Assembly: GCA_023135745.1 (NCBI GenBank)
Contig: JAGLSM010000005.1
Coordinates: forward strand, 1 to 17,120
Length of the DNA stretch: 17,120 nt
Origin: Spirochaetota bacterium
GTDB taxonomy: Bacteria; Spirochaetota; JAGLSM01
Direction: 5' to 3'
Positions 7,290-15,831 of the stretch are shown here, piece after piece (position 1 is the stretch's first letter; every line of letters starts with the position of its first letter). The translations under genes and the position numbers were made by a program. The notes under the pieces are model-generated. The model worked only from the letters and a program-made list of their open reading frames with translations. It was not told the origin of the DNA and did no database searches.

Positions 7290-8531
7290 CTACTGTGCGT
7301 ACATATTCTGCGTTGTATAAAAAGCCGGTCTCAGATCATATTTCGGCAGCAGATCATAGTCTGTCACATCAGAATTTGTAATCCCTATAATACCAAACCA
7401 CTCTTCATAATCAGCATCATTATGCCAGTTCTTGCCGGAATTTCCGTCATTAAAAGGCCATCCATCTTTATTCCACTGGTCAAACAGTTCATGAATGGAG
7501 CCGCCGGCAATATAAGGGACGGCAGTAGTAATATCCGTCCACCTGTTGAGCAATTCAACAGCTTGTCCGATTTGAGTTGTTACAGGAAGATTAGTGCCGG
7601 TTGGTGCGACTGAACGGCCGAATTCACTTATTACAAAAGGTTTATTGGGATAATAACCAGCAAATTCTTCAAGTGCTCCTTGATAAGGGGTGCCGGTTAC
7701 ACTCCCTCCGGCATGTCCTGAAACAGATGCCGGCCAATAGGAATAAACATTATACGAAATAATATCAAGGAAACTGAATTTCAGTATTCCCGGAGAGACA
7801 GTAGGCCAGGTATGATGGCTGATATAATGGGTATGACCATAGTTCTGCATTTCATAGGTCTTATAATAATCCGCCATTTCTGCCAAAAAACACTCAACAG
7901 GATGAGAAGGTGAATTTGCAGAAACATAATTTCCAATATAGGATGTAATTGAAGGATTGATGGACATGGTTTGGTTAATAGCCCATTCCTGAAGCTCGTT
8001 ACCCAATGTTACATAAAGGATTTGCGAAGAGTAGTCAACCCCTCCTATATCGTGATACTTTTTAATAAAATTAGTAATAAGACTTTTAACATGGCTTTTA
8101 AAACCCGGGTCATGGAAATTGCCGTTTGTTCCCTGCCAATAATCCGCGTCACCGGAAAACCATAAACCCAGGATGATAAAGATTCCCTCTGCTTTAGCCT
8201 GCTCGAAAAATGCTGTCTGCAGATTAGCAGGGTCGCCTGTTAATAGATAGACAGTATTACAATTCAGCGCCTTGATTTTTTGTAATGCATAGGTATAATT
8301 TATCTTGGTTGGGTAATCCTGATCACCGGGTGATTCGCCGGGCATAAAGGGTTCAAAACCAATGCTCTTAACGCGGAAATTAGTGCCGTCAACATAGATT
8401 TTATTATTAATAATAGTAACCACTGAACTGGATGAGCTGCCTGCAGCAGGATCATCACTGCAGGCTGTTATTCCTGTAATTAAAGAAAAAGTAAAAATGC
8501 AGAGTATTAACTTTGTATAATTTTTAAACAT
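7290..8531 (-). CDS. Secreted lipoprotein with a glycoside hydrolase clan A (GH5/GH2/GH72-like) TIM barrel
   Basis: This 413-residue protein has a lipoprotein signal peptide ending in the lipobox ITAC (Cys24) and then a Ser-rich linker. The fold features are those of clan-A glycoside hydrolases. A strand carries VDGTNFRVKSIGFEP. LGNELQEW (residues 176-183) supplies the likely acid/base Glu179 in an N-E pair. DIISYNVYSYWP (256-267) follows. FVISEFGRS (299-307) supplies the likely nucleophile Glu303. Aromatic residues (W124, W132, W242, W266) could line a sugar cleft. The probable role is cleaving or remodelling a beta-linked polysaccharide outside the cytoplasmic membrane; I cannot name the substrate or exact family. 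The ATG is preceded by AAGGATGG. A good promoter lies upstream, and attenuator-like hairpins follow the stop. Confidence 0.72.
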   Translation of the reverse strand: MFKNYTKLILCIFTFSLITGITACSDDPAAGSSSSSVVTIINNKIYVDGTNFRVKSIGFEPFMPGESPGDQDYPTKINYTYALQKIKALNCNTVYLLTGDPANLQTAFFEQAKAEGIFIILGLWFSGDADYWQGTNGNFHDPGFKSHVKSLITNFIKKYHDIGGVDYSSQILYVTLGNELQEWAINQTMSINPSITSYIGNYVSANSPSHPVECFLAEMADYYKTYEMQNYGHTHYISHHTWPTVSPGILKFSFLDIISYNVYSYWPASVSGHAGGSVTGTPYQGALEEFAGYYPNKPFVISEFGRSVAPTGTNLPVTTQIGQAVELLNRWTDITTAVPYIAGGSIHELFDQWNKDGWPFNDGNSGKNWHNDADYEEWFGIIGITNSDVTDYDLLPKYDLRPAFYTTQNMYAQ

Positions 8532-8623
8532 ATTAATCCATCCTTATACTCGTTTAATAACATATTGATTAGAGAACAATAAGCAAAAAAGTTGTCCGTT
8601 ATTCTAATTGTCTTCTATATAAC

Positions 8624-8638
8624 AGTATAGACTATACT
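8624..8638. promoter_or_regulatory. Perfect 15-base palindrome over the hydrolase promoter, candidate operator
   Basis: AGTATAG and CTATACT are perfect inverted arms around a single central A. The palindrome covers the -10 hexamer and the adjacent spacer of the promoter at 8624-8652, a placement typical of repressor operators. It is AT-rich, so chance symmetry is not excluded. Confidence 0.45.
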
Positions 8639-8652
8639 AAGGGAGTTCTCAA
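8624..8652 (-). promoter_or_regulatory. Candidate sigma-70 promoter of the hydrolase lipoprotein gene
   Basis: On the minus strand TTGAGA (8652-8647), a 17-base spacer and TATACT (8629-8624) match the consensus at 10 of 12 positions. The predicted start near 8617 gives a leader of about 85 bases to the ATG at 8531. Confidence 0.6.
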
Positions 8653-8722
8653 GGGAAATGATGCTTCATATTGGCACTATCAATTGAAATAGAATCAAAT
8701 ATGCTGTATAATTAAATTATAG

Positions 8723-9067
8723 TCTGAATATTATATTCCTACTGTGGGGCTTGATAAAATCACCCATGCAAATCAGAATGGTGCTGTATATTTAAAGGCT
8801 GAAAAATCCGGGACAAATGTAAATTTTACAGCGAAGGTTTTTTCTACCTTACCTGATGCTAATCTAAAAATGATTTTAAATCTAAAAGGATCTCAGAACT
8901 ATACAGTAACTAATCATGACTTTACCAGTACTTCCACAAATGCTACCGAGCTCAGCTTTTCAAGACCAAGCTCTTCATTTGCCGGAGGCAGTTATACATA
9001 TGAGCTAATTTTGGAAACAGCAGGCAGTCAGCAGTTAATACAGACAGGTGTAGGATTTGTTAATTAG
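8723..9067 (+). pseudogene. Start-less fragment of a secreted or surface protein (probable gene remnant)
   Basis: From the TAG at 8720 the frame is open to a TAG at 9065. It encodes about 114 residues rich in Thr, Ser and Asn with alternating beta-type patterns (for example NGAVYLKAEKSG, SYTYELILET, TGVGFVN). The composition looks like an Ig-like or carbohydrate-associated beta-sandwich domain rather than random sequence. There is no ATG near the start; GTG at 8744 is the only near-start and has no ribosome site. The same frame upstream holds GNDASYWHYQLK before a TAG at 8690, which hints at older coding sequence now broken by stops at 8690 and 8720. I read it as the C-terminal remnant of a decayed gene, without recognising the family. 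Confidence 0.4.
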
Positions 9068-9388
9068 TTAAAAACTGTAATTGAGGGCAGCTATAAGATT
9101 GAAAGAAATAAAGGAACAAGGTTTATTTTTGAATTTGAGCTGTTGTAACGTGGATTATTGATTCTGTATGTTCCCTCTATGACTTCTTAATCCTGAATAT
9201 TTATTTTTTTCTATATCAAATTGATGAAATCAAAGGGTTTTTGGTTTTATAATAAAGGTATACTTGATATATTTAATGCACAATATCCTGTGTTGATGTT
9301 AATATGTTTTCCTTGTTATTTAAAATGCGGGCCGGCATAATAACGGATTCATTTTATTTAAAATAATTACTATAGGAAGTTTCAGGCT
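9068..9388. other. 321-base intergenic region before the lptD-like gene
   Basis: No convincing gene, RNA or strong hairpin is visible. A perfect TATAAT occurs at 9248-9253 on the + strand but has no good -35 at the right distance (TTGATG at 9221 is 21 bases away), so it is only a weak promoter candidate. TTGATA (9264) and TTGATG (9293) also lack matching -10 elements. AGGAAG at 9374-9379 is the ribosome site that fixes the TTG start of the next gene. Confidence 0.4.
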
Positions 9389-12310
9389 TTGCTATTTAAA
9401 AAACCGGTATTTTTTGTAATTTTAACTATAATTCTGTTTTTTTCACTTTTGATGAAAGACGGAAGTATGATGATTCTTGCCGCGCCGGATAAAACAGCCG
9501 TTTCTACAAATAAACAGGTTTCATCGCCAAAAACCGAAGATGAAAAGCAAAAACAGGTCCTTGAGCAATTCGTTAAGGATTCTGATGAAACGCTGATCAA
9601 GCAGATACTAAAAAAATTCAATATTTCCGATAAAGGCAGTCTTGAAGAACAACGCAAGGCCTTATTGACCTATCTTGGTCTTACAAAGGTTCTTGCTGAT
9701 AAACGTAAAAAAGCGGAAATAAGAATAAAGGATATTTTCAAAAGTCCTGATTTGAATAAGAACTTTGTAATTTACGCTGATGAGGGTGTTCATATCCGTT
9801 CCAAAAAGGATCCTGAGAGCGGGATAATAACAATAAGAGGAGAAATGGGTAATCTCTATATAAAGTATAAAAACAGGCTTATTTCAGCGCGTTTGATTAA
9901 AGTTGATTTAAAGAGGAATGAGGTCTTTGGTGAAGGAAACGCCATGTTAAAGGAGAAGGGGCGGATTATCATCGGGGACAAGTTTTACTTTAATTCCAAA
10001 ACAAAACACGGCGTTGTTTACAATGCCAGGACATATATCAAACCTTATTTTTATTTTGGAAAAAAAATCAAAAAAGTAGGAGATAAGGGCTATATAATGG
10101 AAGACGGCTGGTTTTCAACCAGTGATGCCGATCCGCCTCATTACCGTTTTGGTGTATCCAAGGTATGGCTGTATCAGGACCTGCGTCTGGTCGCGCTTGA
10201 TGTGAGTTACCAGGTATCGGATTATCCTCTTTTTCCCATTCCGTTTCTTTATCATCCAATGAGCGGAACCGGATTTCATACAGGATTGGGCCGGGACACA
10301 AGGGTCGGCTGGTTTATGCAGATTGCCAATTTCAGCCAGTTTTTTTCCCTGCCTATAGACTTGACTTTTGACTATTACCAGAAACTGGGTATTGCGTCAA
10401 TTGGGAGAAAGAATATAAAAACTACCGATTGGTCTTTGGATATTAAATACGGAATCGCGTACGATAAACCGTTACAACTATCCGGGTCAGGTGCATGGGT
10501 TAATACTGTTGATGGTAATCCTGAAGTTCCTGATACCGGCCTTTATGGAGACTGGAAGAGGGAGCTGCGCTGGAAATTTGATGTCAATCAAAAACTAAGG
10601 CTCTATCACGATACTAAAAACAAGAAGTCAGGACATACTGATATTTCTTTTAACTTTGATATAAAAAGTGATCTTAGCTTTGAGTCTGATTTTGAGAGAT
10701 ACCGGGTTAAAAATATAGACATTGAGAAACTTTTAAAACGTGATGAGATAACATTTTTTAATCAGGGAGCCCCTTCCGGCAGAACCTGGCGTTTGGCTGT
10801 AAGTGACAAGAGGGGCGGTTCTACACTGAATTTATCTGCCGGCTGGGTATTCAGGTATATAGCAAATCCCGATAGTAAAAATACGTTTGCAAATGATGCT
10901 TATATATATAAAAAGAGCAGCATAACCCTTCCCAAGGTATCTTATGGTTTTTCCGGAACAATCCTTTCCAGTGTTAAAGCCATTTCAACAAATACCAACA
11001 CTTCTTCTACTAACGCGGCAGGCAAGACGAATGTTTCACCTGCTAAAAAAACGGGAAGTGGTGTGGATATACTTTATCTCGATGAAAAGAGCAGCCAAAA
11101 ACTTCAGGAAAAGAAAAATCTTGTAAATTATTCATTGAGTTACAATGCATCCATTGGTTTTGATCAGCTCAAAAGGTATTCGGATCAGGATGAATCATTA
11201 ATAGAACAGCGATACAATAGAACCCTTTCAATCAGTATACCCGGGAGTTTAAGCATTGGTATTTTTAAGGTATCAATGAGTTTTGGTTTAAGGGATACTG
11301 ATCAATGGGGATCTTCGGGTTTAGAAATTACCAATACACAGCAGGATATTCTTAATCATCAATATGCAATGGCTACTAAAACAGATATCACTGAGAGTTT
11401 TTCCATTGGCCTGTCTCATTCTGCGAATAAGGGGAAGATAACAGAATTCGGATTTAATTTTTCAGCCGGTCATAGTCTTGGCTATACCATATCTGATATA
11501 GTTACAACAGGGAACCAGTACAATAAACTCCATCGTAATTCTCTGAGTTTTAGTGCAAGCCTCAATTTTTTTAAAACAAGTATTAGAACCAGCGCTGCCT
11601 ACGACCTTTCGGTATTGCAGGATGAAACAAGAAGCGCCGGACGGGACAGGTTTACAAGCAGCGGACCAATATCAATTTCATTCAGTCCATTTTCCTTTAT
11701 GAGTATCTCAGAGTCATATAATTTTTCCATAAAAAATAATAATGCTACCGGGAATACTCTTGGTTTATCCTTTAATTTTGGTGATTTCAGACTTCCCCTA
11801 ATAGAAAAGATCAGCGGACTTAAATTTGGTATCAACTGGAATCATAACTACAATAGTATAGGCAGCGGCAGTATTACTTTTTCAATGAGTTTTAACGCGA
11901 AAATAAACGATCTCTGGAAGCTGGCCTTCAATCTAAATTCGAAAAATAATAAACTCTACCTGTATTCACAAAAGACTGCTGCATTATATGGGCAGGAGTC
12001 AAAGAATTTTTTTACTGATCTTGCAAAATCCCTTATGTTCTGGGATACGGATGCTTTAAAAGAAAGTGATTTTAAAATTCAAAGTTTTGGATTTACTTTG
12101 ACTCACGACCTGCATGAATGGGAATTAAAGATGGCTTTTCAGGCTAATCAGACTTTCAATAACCTTCAGGGAAGACATTTTTCATATTTCAATCTGAATT
12201 TTAATGTTTCCATTACCATGAGGCCTAATATCGGTATTAAGTACCCTGATCAGCATTTTAAATATGCCCCTAATGTGGCAGGAGAATATGAGAGTAAACT
12301 CAATCCATAA
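9389..12310 (+). CDS. lptD: LptD/OstA-family outer-membrane assembly protein (spirochaete-type)
   Basis: The protein has 973 residues from a TTG. The next in-frame stop upstream is at 9359, there is no ATG, and AGGAAG lies 9 bases before the TTG. An N-terminal hydrophobic segment (about 5-30) ends in ILAA and acts as signal peptide; a charged helical region (45-115) follows. Residues about 125-230 form an OstA/LptA-like beta-jellyroll (VIYADEGVHI, GRIIIGDKFYF). GWFSTSDADPPHYRF (240-254) and PLFPIPFLYHPM (280-291) match the conserved junction before the LptD barrel. The rest is a large beta-barrel with a Ser/Thr/Asn-rich insert at 531-558. LptD places lipopolysaccharide, or another envelope glycolipid, in the outer leaflet. 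There is no cysteine anywhere, so the disulfides of enterobacterial LptD cannot form. The last strand is followed by a short polar tail. tgt follows after 121 bases. Confidence 0.8.
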   Translation: MLFKKPVFFVILTIILFFSLLMKDGSMMILAAPDKTAVSTNKQVSSPKTEDEKQKQVLEQFVKDSDETLIKQILKKFNISDKGSLEEQRKALLTYLGLTKVLADKRKKAEIRIKDIFKSPDLNKNFVIYADEGVHIRSKKDPESGIITIRGEMGNLYIKYKNRLISARLIKVDLKRNEVFGEGNAMLKEKGRIIIGDKFYFNSKTKHGVVYNARTYIKPYFYFGKKIKKVGDKGYIMEDGWFSTSDADPPHYRFGVSKVWLYQDLRLVALDVSYQVSDYPLFPIPFLYHPMSGTGFHTGLGRDTRVGWFMQIANFSQFFSLPIDLTFDYYQKLGIASIGRKNIKTTDWSLDIKYGIAYDKPLQLSGSGAWVNTVDGNPEVPDTGLYGDWKRELRWKFDVNQKLRLYHDTKNKKSGHTDISFNFDIKSDLSFESDFERYRVKNIDIEKLLKRDEITFFNQGAPSGRTWRLAVSDKRGGSTLNLSAGWVFRYIANPDSKNTFANDAYIYKKSSITLPKVSYGFSGTILSSVKAISTNTNTSSTNAAGKTNVSPAKKTGSGVDILYLDEKSSQKLQEKKNLVNYSLSYNASIGFDQLKRYSDQDESLIEQRYNRTLSISIPGSLSIGIFKVSMSFGLRDTDQWGSSGLEITNTQQDILNHQYAMATKTDITESFSIGLSHSANKGKITEFGFNFSAGHSLGYTISDIVTTGNQYNKLHRNSLSFSASLNFFKTSIRTSAAYDLSVLQDETRSAGRDRFTSSGPISISFSPFSFMSISESYNFSIKNNNATGNTLGLSFNFGDFRLPLIEKISGLKFGINWNHNYNSIGSGSITFSMSFNAKINDLWKLAFNLNSKNNKLYLYSQKTAALYGQESKNFFTDLAKSLMFWDTDALKESDFKIQSFGFTLTHDLHEWELKMAFQANQTFNNLQGRHFSYFNLNFNVSITMRPNIGIKYPDQHFKYAPNVAGEYESKLNP

Positions 12311-12395
12311 TTATCGTCGGTTCTAATAAGTCTTCCAGAGCTTATGTTAAGCGGCGTAGTTAGCTTGTTTAACAATGTGTCGACGTAATGGATTG
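12301..12395 (+). promoter_or_regulatory. Foldable leader joining the lptD end to the tgt upstream region
   Basis: CAATCCAT (12301-12308, overlapping the last lptD codons) is perfectly complementary to ATGGATTG (12388-12395). Just inside, CGTCG (12315-12319) matches CGACG (12381-12385). Within the loop GCTTA/TAAGC (12340-12352) forms a small hairpin with a three-base loop. The whole could fold as one closed element of about 95 bases. No T-run follows, so it is not a standard terminator, and it does not match the preQ1-I riboswitch pattern. Function is unknown. Confidence 0.35.
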
Positions 12396-12431
12396 TAGGG
12401 AGATTCTGTAAAAAATGTCTGTGAGGATTAT

Positions 12432-13547
12432 TTGCAATTTAAAGTAGAAGCTGTCTGCAGGGATACTAACGCGAGAGCCGGGGTTTTAAGTCTGCCCAAT
12501 GGAGATGTAGATACTCCGGTTTTTATGCCGGTAGGAACTAATGCGACTGTCAAGACGCTGCTTCCGTCCGACATAGAAGAACTTGGTTATTCATTGATTC
12601 TTTCAAACACATATCATCTTTACCTGCGTCCCGGTGAGGACGTAATTACCAGGGCACAGGGTCTTCACTCATTCATGTCATTTAAAGGTAATATACTGAC
12701 AGACAGCGGCGGGTTTCAGGTATATTCTCTTGCCCGGTTTAGAAAAATGCATGATGACGGTGTTGAATTCCGCTCTCATATAGACGGCAGTCTTCACTAT
12801 TTTACCCCTGAAAAGGTGGTTAATATACAAAAAACCCTGGGTTCACAAATAATGATGCCTCTGGATGAATGTACTGCGGCAGGAGTTGGGTATGAGACTG
12901 CAAAACAGGCAGAAGAGAGAACCTATCAATGGGCAGTACGTTCAAAAGAAGAATTTGACAGGAGATGTGATCCTGATAAACAAAGTATCTTTGCTATTAT
13001 ACAGGGTAATATGTTTCGTGACTTGAGAAAAATCAGTCTGGAGAGACTTGCTGATCTTGACTTTCCCGGATACGCAATCGGAGGTCTTTCCGTGGGTGAA
13101 CATAAGGATGATATGTACGGAATTCTTAGTCAGATTGCGCCCAATATGCCTTCATCTAAACCGCGTTACCTAATGGGCGTCGGAGAGCCGGTGGATTTAT
13201 TAAACGCCGTTGAGCATGGCATTGATATGTTTGACTGCGTGCTGCCCACAAGAAATGCCAGAAACGCGTCTGTTTTTACATTAAATGGCATAATTTCACT
13301 CAGAAATGAACGTTTTAAATCTGATTTTTCACCAATTGATGAAACCTGCGGATGTACAGCCTGCAAAAAATTTTCACTCTCCTACATGAGACATTTATTT
13401 AAAACCAAAGAAATACTGGGTCTGATCCTTGCTACAAAACATAATTTGTATTTTTTAAAAAGATTGATGGATGGAGCAAGGGATGCGGTAAAAAACGGGG
13501 CTTTTACTGATTTTAAGAAAAAATTTATTGCAAAGTACAAAAAGTAG
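12432..13547 (+). CDS. tgt: tRNA-guanine(34) transglycosylase (queuine tRNA-ribosyltransferase)
   Basis: The 371-residue protein matches bacterial Tgt in length and along its whole sequence. It exchanges guanine 34 in the anticodon of tRNAs for Asp, Asn, His and Tyr with preQ1, a key step of queuosine synthesis in the cytoplasm. Visible motifs are MPVGTNATVKTL (32-43), TDSGGFQVYSL (90-100, Asp91 in the base pocket), AIIQGN (188-193), GGLSVGE (217-223), YLMGVGEP (246-253), and MFDCVLPTRNARNAS with the nucleophile Asp268. The zinc site is CxCxxC at Cys306, Cys308 and Cys311 with His337. All catalytic residues are present, so the enzyme should be active. The start is TTG, with AGGA about 4 bases upstream and no ATG in frame after the upstream stop at 12396. 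It lies 121 bases after lptD. No other queuosine genes are in the window. Confidence 0.95.
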   Translation: MQFKVEAVCRDTNARAGVLSLPNGDVDTPVFMPVGTNATVKTLLPSDIEELGYSLILSNTYHLYLRPGEDVITRAQGLHSFMSFKGNILTDSGGFQVYSLARFRKMHDDGVEFRSHIDGSLHYFTPEKVVNIQKTLGSQIMMPLDECTAAGVGYETAKQAEERTYQWAVRSKEEFDRRCDPDKQSIFAIIQGNMFRDLRKISLERLADLDFPGYAIGGLSVGEHKDDMYGILSQIAPNMPSSKPRYLMGVGEPVDLLNAVEHGIDMFDCVLPTRNARNASVFTLNGIISLRNERFKSDFSPIDETCGCTACKKFSLSYMRHLFKTKEILGLILATKHNLYFLKRLMDGARDAVKNGAFTDFKKKFIAKYKK

Positions 13548-13659
13548 AATTTTTTATGCTATTTTTCATTAAAAATAACCGATATATATAAGACCTGTAT
13601 AGAGGCATGCAATATTGCGGATTTTGTTAAAATTTGCATTGGATATTTGCTATTTCCTC

Positions 13660-13688
13660 TTGACACAGGAAATTGTTCTTAATAAAAT
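13660..13688 (+). promoter_or_regulatory. Strong sigma-70 promoter of the phosphatase-STAS operon
   Basis: TTGACA (13660-13665), an exact 17-base spacer and TAAAAT (13683-13688) match the consensus at 11 of 12 positions. The predicted start near 13695 leaves a leader of about 30 bases to the ATG at 13725, so the phosphatase and the STAS gene have their own promoter independent of tgt. Confidence 0.75.
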
Positions 13689-13724
13689 GTGTTAGTATAC
13701 CAATTAAATTTATTAGGGTTTTAA

Positions 13725-15794
13725 ATGTTAACCAATTTACTTTATCTAAAAATTGCCATCACAATGGTGATGATGATTGTGATGCTTTTTGAATGGCGCC
13801 GTTTCAAGAGTTCAAAAGCACAAGTGCTTTTCTTAATTTTTGCCGTAATGTTTTTAAAAGAAATTGCATTCGTAATCAGGTTATTTAGTATTCCATTTGC
13901 GGACCTTCTCAAAGGTGTTGAGGAATTTGCTCCTGTAAAAGACAATATAATCAATAACCTTGGGAAGATTTTTGAAAGCAGTAATGAAGCTCTGCTCCCG
14001 GTAAAGGCAAGCCTTGATAACCTGATAATGGTCTGGCATTTTATTGAAGTTTTCTTTTGTATTATTCTTTTCCATCTTGTTCATTTATGGGTGAGTCTTG
14101 GTGAAAAAGGGAAATTCAGGAAAGCATTTACAATTATCAATACGCTTCTCCTTGGAGCAGCGGTTTTCTTTGTGGGAAAATCCGGCACTTATTCTTCATA
14201 CAAATGGATCTTTACTGTATGGCAGTCAGGGCTTTTATTTTCAGGGATCATTCTTATCGGGAGAATATACAAATATACTTTTCTTGATTTAAAGTATCTT
14301 ATCGCGCATAAACTGGCTATTTCTTTTGCCTTTGTACCCTTTATACTTTTTTATTTTCTAAATACAATTACACCATTCATAAATAAGCCGTTTTCCATGG
14401 TTTTTCAGATAACCGGTATAATAAGCCTGTGTGTTTTTTCTTATAAATTTATGCATTTTTCATTAGATTCGATTCGCAACAAGGTTGTTGAAATACGTAA
14501 AGAACGATCGCTTGTTATTACTCTGTTACAGGATATCGGTCATGCAATGGCTGAGAATTTAAGCCAGGGAATTGTGATGGAGCGTATCATTAATGCTGCT
14601 TTAAAATCTACGGACGCCAGAACAGGGTGTGTACTTCTTATTGAGGAGAGAACTAACTCACTTGGGGTAGAGGTTGTTACCGGATTTTATCCCCCTGTAA
14701 CAAAGATGGATCTTGGTAATTTAACCAAGGAGAAATTCCTGATTGAAAAATTTAAAAGTACCAGAGTTAAAATTGGAGAATCCTATCTTGGTAAGGTCGC
14801 TGAAACAGGCGAATCTCTTTTTATCCGGGATGCAAAAGATGATGACAGGATAGAACAGACAGCTAAGGGATTAATGGATATAAGGACAGTCATTACTGTG
14901 CCTCTTAAAATACAGGATGATATACTTGGTGTTATGTCAATTATAAACAAAGAGTCCGCACCGGTATTCTCAGACGCTGACTTTTCCCTTATGGAAACGC
15001 TTGGTGATCAGGCTGCCATAACCTTGAACCAGGTTAAGCTGTATCAGGAAATGTTGGAGAAAAAGCAGTCTGAAAAGGAACTGAGTGTTGCCGGTAATAT
15101 ACAGATGGCCCTTCTTCCTACAGAATTCAAAGATTATGATAAAATTGATGTCAGCGCTTTTTCACATGCAGCTAAGGGTGTGGGTGGTGATTACTATGAC
15201 CTTATTGATTTTGGTAACGGCAAAGTTGGTATAATAATGACTGATGTTGCCGGTAAGGGAGTTCCGGCTGCCCTGATCATGGTTATGATCAGATCGGTAC
15301 TGCGTACATATGCCAAGGAAGACCGCGAAGCACGAGACGTTATAACAACTGTAAACAATACTATTGCCGGAGATGTTACTGAAGAAAGATATGCTACAAT
15401 GTTTTATTTTATTTTCGATTCTGAATATAAGATATTAAATTATTGTAATGCGGCACATGGACCGTTATTATTATACAGAAGTAATCTTGATTCATTCGCA
15501 TTACTTGATACAGAAGGTATGCCGGTAGGAATTCTGCCCGATGTAGAATATGGTCAGGAGTATACAAGTCTTCATTCAGGAGATATTGCGGTTCTTTATA
15601 CAGATGGTATTACGGAGGCAATGAACCTTAACAGGGAACAGTTTGGTCTTGATCGTGTAAAAAAGATAGTACGTGAAAATAAACACTTGCGTGCCAAGGA
15701 ATTAACTGATATGATATATGAACAAGTAGAAGAATTTGTCGGTGCTGCGCCGCAACATGACGATCAGACACTTTTATTGATGAAGGCAAAATAA
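13725..15794 (+). CDS. Membrane-bound GAF-PP2C (SpoIIE/RsbU-type) serine phosphatase
   Basis: The protein has 689 residues with about seven membrane helices (roughly 5-22, 31-55, 101-124, 134-150, 165-181, 197-215, 226-243). These are followed by a short helical linker, a GAF domain (about 281-437) ending in the typical LGDQAAITLNQVKLY helix, a coiled-coil linker, and a SpoIIE-type PP2C domain (about 456-687). The PP2C metal-site motifs are intact: GGDYYDL (Asp489), TDVAGKGVPAAL (Asp507), YTDGITEA (Asp627) and HDDQTLL (Asp679/680). Such proteins remove phosphate from the serine of a STAS anti-sigma antagonist, and the membrane and GAF parts would sense the signal. The STAS gene follows after 37 bases and is the obvious substrate. 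The ATG has TTAGGG about 7 bases upstream, and a strong promoter precedes it. Confidence 0.9.
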   Translation: MLTNLLYLKIAITMVMMIVMLFEWRRFKSSKAQVLFLIFAVMFLKEIAFVIRLFSIPFADLLKGVEEFAPVKDNIINNLGKIFESSNEALLPVKASLDNLIMVWHFIEVFFCIILFHLVHLWVSLGEKGKFRKAFTIINTLLLGAAVFFVGKSGTYSSYKWIFTVWQSGLLFSGIILIGRIYKYTFLDLKYLIAHKLAISFAFVPFILFYFLNTITPFINKPFSMVFQITGIISLCVFSYKFMHFSLDSIRNKVVEIRKERSLVITLLQDIGHAMAENLSQGIVMERIINAALKSTDARTGCVLLIEERTNSLGVEVVTGFYPPVTKMDLGNLTKEKFLIEKFKSTRVKIGESYLGKVAETGESLFIRDAKDDDRIEQTAKGLMDIRTVITVPLKIQDDILGVMSIINKESAPVFSDADFSLMETLGDQAAITLNQVKLYQEMLEKKQSEKELSVAGNIQMALLPTEFKDYDKIDVSAFSHAAKGVGGDYYDLIDFGNGKVGIIMTDVAGKGVPAALIMVMIRSVLRTYAKEDREARDVITTVNNTIAGDVTEERYATMFYFIFDSEYKILNYCNAAHGPLLLYRSNLDSFALLDTEGMPVGILPDVEYGQEYTSLHSGDIAVLYTDGITEAMNLNREQFGLDRVKKIVRENKHLRAKELTDMIYEQVEEFVGAAPQHDDQTLLLMKAK

Positions 15795-15831
15795 AATGCA
15801 TCTGAGTTGTAATAACTAAGGAGGAGTTTTT

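Noticed and set aside
8690..8722. Two in-frame TAG codons as possible recoding (amber read-through) into the 8723-9067 frame
   Set aside because: TAG ends several ordinary genes here (kinase, hydrolase, tgt), so it is a normal stop; there is also no start or ribosome site for a longer gene.
12311..12431. preQ1 riboswitch upstream of tgt
   Set aside because: The compact stem plus A-rich tail typical of preQ1-I is not visible; only a different long-range stem is seen.
13548..13602. Hairpin TATTTTT/AAAAATA after tgt as a terminator
   Set aside because: The stem is only A-T pairs and no T-run follows on the + strand, so it is unlikely to terminate transcription.
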